Assembly (NCBI GenBank): GCA_900315105.1
Contig: OMXX01000009.1
Coordinates: forward strand, 1-64,000
Source of the DNA: an uncultured Prevotellaceae bacterium
Lineage (GTDB): Bacteria > Bacteroidota > Bacteroidia > Bacteroidales > Bacteroidaceae
DNA length: 64,000 nucleotides
Reading direction: 5' to 3'
The translations under genes and the position numbers were made by a program. The stretch's first letter is position 1. Each line of letters begins with the position of its first letter. Below are positions 58,782 through 64,000 of this stretch, one piece after another. Below the pieces are notes generated by a model, which saw only the letters and a program-made list of their open reading frames with translations, did no database searches and was not told the origin of the DNA.

Positions 58782-60413
58782 CTAAAGCTTGTGAACCTCA
58801 GTGGCCTTCTGCTCTACGGCAAGATCGGCCTTGTAGTTCTCGATATACTTGTTGAAGCCCTCTACATCCTCGGCAGTTGGAGCAATCTCAACACCGGTAT
58901 TACCAGCGAAGACTACTTCCTCAAGCCAGTCGGCAAGGCTGAGCTTCTTAGGATTGCGTACAGCGTATGCAGCAAGAAGGGCAATACCCCATGCACCACC
59001 CTCACCAGCTGTCTCCATTACAGAGATTGGAGAGTTGAGGGCAGCAGCAAGAACACGCTGACCAACACCCTTTGTCTTGAACAGACCGCCATGACCAGTG
59101 ATACGGTCAACCTTCACGTTCTCCTCCTTGAAGAGAATGTCATTACCAAGCTTCAGTACAGCTACAGAAGCATAGAGATGAGCACGCATGAAGTTAGCGA
59201 GGTTGAACTTATCATTAGCAGAGCGGATGAACATTGGACGGCCTTCTGCAAGTCCTGTTACAGGCTCACCAGAGATATAGTTATATGAAACAAGACCGCC
59301 ACAATCAGCACTACCTGTGAGAGCGTTGTTGTAGAGCTTGCCATAAACCTCATCCATATTCACAGGAACACCGAGCAGCTGCTGATACTCCTTGAAGAGA
59401 CCTACCCAAGCGTTGAGGTCAGAAGTACAGTTGTTACAGTGAACCATAGCAACGAGGCTACCATCAGGTGTTGTTACCATGTCAATCATCTCAGATGGCT
59501 TGCTGAGATCCTTCTCAAGAACGATCATAGAGAAAGATGATGTACCGGCAGAAACATTACCTGTGCGCTGCTTAACAGCGTTTGTTGCAACCATACCAGT
59601 ACCTGCATCACCCTCTGGAGGACATACAGGACAACCGCCCTTCAAGTGACCAGAGATATCGAGACGACGAGCACCGTGATCAGACAGAACGCCTGCATCC
59701 TCACCTGCGAGGATACACTTAGGAAGAATGTCCTCAAGCTTCCAAGGATAGCCCTTTGGAGCAACGAGCTCATTGAACTTACGAACCATCTCAGCGTTGT
59801 AGTTCTTTGTCTCAGGATCAACAGGAATCATACCTGAAGCATCACCGATACCAAGAACCTTCTTACCAGTAAGACGCCAGTGGATATAACCAGCGAGGGT
59901 TGTGAGGTAAGTGATGTCCTTAACGTGCTCCTCACCATTCAGGATAGCCTGATAGAGATGAGAGATAGACCAACGGAGAGGAATGTTGTAGTTGAAGAGC
60001 TTAGAAAGCTCAGCAGCAGCAGCACCAGTGTTGGTGTTACGCCATGTGCGGAAGCTTGCGAGAATCTTCTCTGCCTCAGAAGGATCACCGTAACGGCTTG
60101 CGGTACCAGTAGGACCGAATGCCATATAACCGTGCATCATTGCAGAGATACCGATAGATGCAAGGTGCTCGATCTCACAGTCGAACTCAGCACGCACATT
60201 TCTGCGGAGGTCTGCATAACAGTCCTCAAGACCGAACCAGATTGCCTCTGTGCTATATGTCCAAAGACCGTCCTCGAGCTGATTCTCCCACTCGTGACTT
60301 CCCTGTGCTATTGGCTTGTTCTCTTCATCGATGAGAACTGCCTTGATTCGGGTTGAGCCAAACTCGATACCGAGAATGGCCTTACCAGAAGTAATGGTTT
60401 CTTTTGCTGTCAT
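58782..60413 (-). CDS. araB: FGGY-family carbohydrate kinase, probable ribulokinase
   Basis: A 543-aa kinase. It has KAILGIEFGSTRIKAVLIDE at the N-terminus, PPEGDAGTGMVATNAV for ATP and RITGHGGLFKTKGVGQR in the second domain. It phosphorylates ribulose in arabinose use, judged mainly by its place between araA and tkt. Bacteroides relatives of this non-classical length and type act as ribulokinase as I recall. A xylulokinase role is less likely. It is cytosolic. Confidence 0.88.
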   Translation of the reverse strand: MTAKETITSGKAILGIEFGSTRIKAVLIDEENKPIAQGSHEWENQLEDGLWTYSTEAIWFGLEDCYADLRRNVRAEFDCEIEHLASIGISAMMHGYMAFGPTGTASRYGDPSEAEKILASFRTWRNTNTGAAAAELSKLFNYNIPLRWSISHLYQAILNGEEHVKDITYLTTLAGYIHWRLTGKKVLGIGDASGMIPVDPETKNYNAEMVRKFNELVAPKGYPWKLEDILPKCILAGEDAGVLSDHGARRLDISGHLKGGCPVCPPEGDAGTGMVATNAVKQRTGNVSAGTSSFSMIVLEKDLSKPSEMIDMVTTPDGSLVAMVHCNNCTSDLNAWVGLFKEYQQLLGVPVNMDEVYGKLYNNALTGSADCGGLVSYNYISGEPVTGLAEGRPMFIRSANDKFNLANFMRAHLYASVAVLKLGNDILFKEENVKVDRITGHGGLFKTKGVGQRVLAAALNSPISVMETAGEGGAWGIALLAAYAVRNPKKLSLADWLEEVVFAGNTGVEIAPTAEDVEGFNKYIENYKADLAVEQKATEVHKL

Positions 60414-60417
60414 AATA

Positions 60418-60610
60418 AAAGCCTAACCAAGCCTTCCCAAATAGAGCCTAACCAAGCCTTCCCAAAGGGAAGGATGTTTTATAGTATTAATCCCTATATG
60501 GGTAGCCTTATCTATTTTTAATTTAATTTTTTTGATTGAAAATACTAACCACTCCCCCTGGAGGGGGTAAGGGGGGTGGAACCCTCCCTTTGGGAGGGAC
60601 TGGGTGGGCT
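60418..60610. repeat. inverted repeat pair filling the araA-araB gap, left arm doubled
   Basis: The left arm word GCCTAACCAAGCCTTCCCAAA occurs twice (from 60421 and 60446) beside the araB start (60413). The right arm (60549-60610: CCCCCTGGAGGGGGTAAGG to GGGACTGGGTGGGCT) runs into the araA stop codon (60609). Confidence 0.9.
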
Positions 60611-62141
60611 ACCTTAGCGCTTTATTCAGCATATAGTAAACCTCGTTGTTACGAAGCTGCTGCTTGAACTCGCTAATAGTTGTATTCTTGTTGATACCGA
60701 TGAACTCGATACCTGTCATCTCTGCGAAGTCCTCCCAGTATTCTGCGGTGATATCGTAAGAGAATGCGCTGTGGTGAGTACCGCCAGCGAGAATCCATGC
60801 ACCTGCACCAATCTCGAATGTTGGCTGTGGAACCCAGAGAGCAGAAGCAACAGGGAGCTTAGGCATAGCCTTTGGTTTGATGCACTCAACATCACTAGTG
60901 ATGAGACGGAAACGGTTGCCGAGGTCAACAATAGTAGCCTTACAGCCTGCACCGGTCTTAGATGTGAATACGAGACGAGCTGTCTGCTGCTTGCGGATAC
61001 CGATACCGAGGAAGTGAACCTCAAGTGTTGGCTTATCAACAGCGATAAGAGGTGTTACCTCGAGCATGTGGCTCTGAAGTGATGATGTACAGTCAGAAGC
61101 GAAGTTGAGTGTATAGTCCTCAAGGAATGAACAGCCCTTCTCAAGACCCTGGTTCATTACCCAAAGTGAACGATAGAGACATGCTGTCTTCCAGTCGCCC
61201 TCAGCACCGAAACCATAGCCCTCAGCCATCAAGCGTTGAGAAGCAAGACCTGGAATCTGGTCGAAACCAACGAAGTTAGGATCATTGATATCAGCATCGC
61301 CGAGGTCGTCGAAGTTTGTTGTGAATGCTGTTGCACCCTCATCCTTCAATACACGACGAAGAGCGATTTCTGCCTTAGCTGCATTCTTTACCTTCTCCCA
61401 ATATACGTCCTCGCCAGACTCGTCAATCTTGATTGTATAAGCCTTCTTATACTCCTCAACGAGAGCATCAGCCTCTGCATCGGTTACTTTCTTGAAATAA
61501 TCCATGAGAGATGATACAGGGTAGTAGTCAACATGATAGCCAAGACGCTGCTCAAACTCTACACGATCACCATCGGTAACGGCAACATTGTTCATGTTCA
61601 TACCGAACATAAGGCAACGTACATTGTGAGCATCAGCAACGGCAGCAGCAACACGAGCCCATACTGCAATCTGTCGTTGAGCCTCTGCGCTCTTCCAGTA
61701 GCCTACTACAACCTTACGAGCAACACGCATACGAGTGCAGATATGTCCGAACTCGATATCACCGTGTGCTGACTGGTTGAGGTTCATGAAGTCCATGTCG
61801 ATAGAATCCCAAGGAAGCTCAGCATTATACTGAGTGTGGAAATGAAGCAATGGCTTCTGAAGAGCCTGAAGACCCTTGATCCACATCTTTGCAGGAGAGA
61901 AGGTGTGCATCCAAGTGATAACACCGACACATTTAGCATCGTTGTTAGCAGCCTTCATCACATCCTCAACCTCGTTAGAAGAGTTTGCTGTACCCTTGTA
62001 AACTACCTTAATTGGAATAATACCACTATTGTTAAGGCCCTCAACCATTTCCTTTGAGTGACCATCTACTATCTTAACTGTCTCGCCTCCGTAAAGGAGC
62101 TGGGCACCTGTCACCCACCAGAGCTCTAAATTTTCAAACAT
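60609..62141 (-). CDS. araA: L-arabinose isomerase
   Basis: A 510-aa enzyme. The metal and catalytic residues lie in EGYGFGAEGDWKTACLYR, CSFLEDYTLNF, LQSHMLEVTP and GGTHHSAFSYD, matching the family's two Glu and two His ligands. It converts L-arabinose to L-ribulose. I chose MFENLELWW (62141), because the longer ORF begins in the repeat arm and adds six residues. It is cytosolic and third in the operon. Confidence 0.97.
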   Translation of the reverse strand: MFENLELWWVTGAQLLYGGETVKIVDGHSKEMVEGLNNSGIIPIKVVYKGTANSSNEVEDVMKAANNDAKCVGVITWMHTFSPAKMWIKGLQALQKPLLHFHTQYNAELPWDSIDMDFMNLNQSAHGDIEFGHICTRMRVARKVVVGYWKSAEAQRQIAVWARVAAAVADAHNVRCLMFGMNMNNVAVTDGDRVEFEQRLGYHVDYYPVSSLMDYFKKVTDAEADALVEEYKKAYTIKIDESGEDVYWEKVKNAAKAEIALRRVLKDEGATAFTTNFDDLGDADINDPNFVGFDQIPGLASQRLMAEGYGFGAEGDWKTACLYRSLWVMNQGLEKGCSFLEDYTLNFASDCTSSLQSHMLEVTPLIAVDKPTLEVHFLGIGIRKQQTARLVFTSKTGAGCKATIVDLGNRFRLITSDVECIKPKAMPKLPVASALWVPQPTFEIGAGAWILAGGTHHSAFSYDITAEYWEDFAEMTGIEFIGINKNTTISEFKQQLRNNEVYYMLNKALR

Positions 62142-62148
62142 AAAAAAA

Positions 62149-62362
62149 AGCCTAACCAAGCCTTCCCAAAGGGAAGGATGTTTTATAGTATAAATGTAAA
62201 TGCCTTACAATCAAGAAGACTTGGTATTATGTTAATATTATTTGTTTCTATTCGTAATTACGAAAATCGTCCACAATTCTCCCTAAGCAGAATATACTAA
62301 CTACTCCCCCTTGAGGGGGAAAGGGGGGAGGAACCCTCCCTTGGGGAGGGACTGGGTGGGCT
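62149..62362. repeat. inverted repeat pair filling the araD-araA gap
   Basis: The left arm AAGCCTAACCAAGCCTTCCC (from 62149) lies 8 bp from the araA start. The right arm (62301-62362: CTCCCCCTTGAGGGGGAAAG, then GGGAGGGACTGGGTGGGCTT) reaches the araD stop (62362). Confidence 0.9.
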
Positions 62363-63066
62363 TATTTTTTCTTCTGACCGTAGTACGCATTAGGACCGTG
62401 CTTACGGTTGTAATGCTTCTCTACGAGGAGAGGATTCATCTTTGTCAGAGGATTGATGCTGAAACTGATGAAAGCCATCTTAGCACACTGCTCCATTACC
62501 TTTGCATTATAAACGGCATTGTCAGGAGATGTACCCCAAGAGAAAGGACCGTGGTTCTTTACGAGAACAGCAGGAGTGTGATCTGGGTTGATCTTACGGA
62601 TATTGAGAATCTCATCAACGATTACGTTACCTGTCTCAAGCTCGTATGCGCCCTCAACCTCCTCCTTAGTCATATCGCGAGTGCAAGGGATAGCCTTGTA
62701 GAAATAATCGGCGTGAGTTGTACCGATGTTAGGGATATCCTGTCCTGCCTGTGCGAATGCAGTAGCGTATGTAGAGTGAGTGTGAACAACACCCTGAATG
62801 TTAGGGAATGCTCTATATAAAACAAGGTGGGTTGGTGTGTCACTTGAAGGATTGAGGTTACCCTCAACAACCTTACCTGACTGAAGATCAACAACAACCA
62901 TATCCTCAGCCTTCATATCGTCATAGCTAACACCAGACGGCTTAATAACAACAAGACCTTTCTCGCGGTCAATACCAGAGACGTTTCCCCATGTGAAGAT
63001 GACAAGTCCCTGCTTAACCAAATCGAGATTAGCCTTGAACACTTTCTGTTTGAGTTCTTCCAGCAT
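62362..63066 (-). CDS. araD: L-ribulose-5-phosphate 4-epimerase
   Basis: A 234-aa class II aldolase-family enzyme. The metal histidines are in [13 protein letters not shown] and the later [12 protein letters not shown], and [20 protein letters not shown] is the N-terminal signature. It converts L-ribulose 5-phosphate to D-xylulose 5-phosphate, which transketolase then uses. It lies 60 bp after araR and before araA. Confidence 0.96.
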   Translation of the reverse strand: MLEELKQKVFKANLDLVKQGLVIFTWGNVSGIDREKGLVVIKPSGVSYDDMKAEDMVVVDLQSGKVVEGNLNPSSDTPTHLVLYRAFPNIQGVVHTHSTYATAFAQAGQDIPNIGTTHADYFYKAIPCTRDMTKEEVEGAYELETGNVIVDEILNIRKINPDHTPAVLVKNHGPFSWGTSPDNAVYNAKVMEQCAKMAFISFSINPLTKMNPLLVEKHYNRKHGPNAYYGQKKK

Positions 63067-63126
63067 AATAATCTGTTTTATAGTTTATACGTAATTTTAT
63101 CCGATTTATTGTATATGTTGTAAGCC

Positions 63127-63804
63127 TTACAGCTTAAATTTCACTTCTTTTTGGAAACGTGACTCACTAAAGCGATAGAGGGCAGCACCTCTCTTGCTTG
63201 ACAATTTGTCAACGTATTTGGTCTTCTGTATGCACTCCATCGTCTTGATGCGCTTACGGAAGTTGCGTTTGTCTATCTCCTCACCGAGTATTGCCTCATA
63301 AACCTTCTGCAACTGAGTGAGCGTGAAATGCTCCGGAAGCAGATTAAAGCACAACGGCTCGGTAGAAAGATGTCTTCTGAGCTTTTCTATGGCCTCAGTT
63401 ACCATGATTTTATGATCGGAATACAAGTCTGGCAGTTCATCAACACTCACCCACTCTACTCCATATTCCTTTTGTTGTACCTCATTATAGTCGCTCACAT
63501 TGATAAGCGAACAATAGGCTATAGAAATTACACGCTCACCCGGGTCACGGTCAACAGCGCCGTATGCTCCGACCTGAGTCATGTAGATATTGTCAAGACC
63601 TGTCAGACTACACAGGGTTCTTGTTGCAGCCTGTTCCAGACTCTCATTTGCCTGAACGAATCCACCATAAAGTGACCATTCACCCTTGCCTGGATTCATC
63701 TTTCGTTTTCCGATAAGCAATTTCAACTTGCCTTCTTCAAAACCGAAGACGATACAGTCAACAGAAATAAGTAACGGGGTCATGCCCTCATAGTAATTGC
63801 CCAT
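63127..63804 (-). CDS. araR: Nudix-fold transcription regulator of arabinose genes (AraR/NrtR type)
   Basis: A 225-aa protein. The N-terminal Nudix fold spans about 8-140, but the box is degenerate: GGFVQANESLEQAATRTLCS lacks the REXXEE acids, so hydrolysis is unlikely. The C-terminal winged helix spans about 150-225 (FTLTQLQKVYEAILGEEIDK, NFRKRIKTM). This is the type of the AraR regulator described in Bacteroides thetaiotaomicron, which senses arabinose. It is first in the operon. No operator could be assigned with confidence, and no clear promoter lies in 63805-63957. Confidence 0.88.
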   Translation of the reverse strand: MGNYYEGMTPLLISVDCIVFGFEEGKLKLLIGKRKMNPGKGEWSLYGGFVQANESLEQAATRTLCSLTGLDNIYMTQVGAYGAVDRDPGERVISIAYCSLINVSDYNEVQQKEYGVEWVSVDELPDLYSDHKIMVTEAIEKLRRHLSTEPLCFNLLPEHFTLTQLQKVYEAILGEEIDKRNFRKRIKTMECIQKTKYVDKLSSKRGAALYRFSESRFQKEVKFKL

Positions 63805-63957
63805 AATAAAAAGGAGAAAAAGCTAAGCCGATGTGCGATTACAATGTACGATTGCGAAGTTTTAGAAACTTTGCGAGCAATGTACAATTTGTGAACTCCA
63901 AAGGCTGCTGAGATTAAATTATTAAAGAAAAAAAGTGTGAGATATATAAACTAAGGA

Positions 63958-63998
63958 AAGTCTTCACCATGCACATAAATGCACACAGTGAAGACTTC
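63958..63998. terminator. hairpin terminator at the window end
   Basis: AAGTCTTCAC (63958-63967) pairs with GTGAAGACTT (63988-63997), followed by CTT. It probably ends a gene to the right of the window on the minus strand or faces one on plus. A smaller GCGAAGTTT/AAACTTTGC hairpin is near 63854-63875. Confidence 0.65.
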
Positions 63999-64000
63999 TT

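Overview
The window looks like a chromosomal segment of a Prevotella/Segatella-type member of the Bacteroidales. The support is: promoters of the Bacteroidetes form (TAnnTTTG about 20 bp from TTTG or TTG), many TonB-dependent receptors with an N-terminal carboxypeptidase-like domain, a type IX secretion sorting domain, a PorT-family barrel, FecI/FecR-type signalling, LytTR membrane regulators, the methylmalonyl-CoA (succinate to propionate) gene set, and Bacteroidetes-specific small proteins. There is no CRISPR array, transposase, integrase or rRNA gene.

Layout. 0.3-6.2 kb: a 30-aa smalltalk-type protein, an NifU-like scaffold gene and a GGGtGRT gene with an S23/four-helix-bundle gene between them, a DMP19/DUF4375 gene, smpB and two secreted unknowns. 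7-9.4 kb: a TonB receptor. 9.5-14.7 kb: methylmalonyl-CoA epimerase, carboxyltransferase, a 49-aa OadG-like protein and the biotin carrier, then a half-size glycogen synthase, a DUF4270 lipoprotein and a 45-aa protein. 15.6-23 kb: uvrA, a T9SS-sorted protein, a LysM protein, a PorT barrel, two tRNA-Lys genes and an iron alcohol dehydrogenase. 23-27 kb: a TPR / LytTR / TonB receptor / TPR operon. 27.6-32.4 kb: leuB, a thioredoxin-like protein, queD-queE and a second LytTR regulator. 33.2-36.9 kb: ECF sigma factor, short anti-sigma factor and TonB receptor. 37-44.8 kb: small enzymes, a GH43 glycosidase, a candidate ncRNA, and a deaminase plus flavin-reductase lipoprotein pair. 45-54.9 kb: a transglutaminase-fold pair and the leuA-leuC-leuD-cimA operon, preceded by what reads as a ribosome-mediated attenuator with its own leader peptide. 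55.9-63.8 kb: the arabinose/pentose operon araR-araD-araA-araB-tkt-rpiB.

The most striking feature is in the gaps between genes. Many are filled by pairs of complementary, low-complexity word repeats, one arm starting just after a stop codon and the other ending just before the next start codon, with wording that differs between loci. The same words have entered two coding sequences in frame (queE and the GH43 gene). Other unexpected signals are a roughly 90-nt two-hairpin 5' leader shared by two unrelated transcripts, a fragment of a second cimA 3' end 4 kb beyond the intact gene, and a promoter-terminator unit without an ORF. All assignments rest on reading the sequence; no database search was run.
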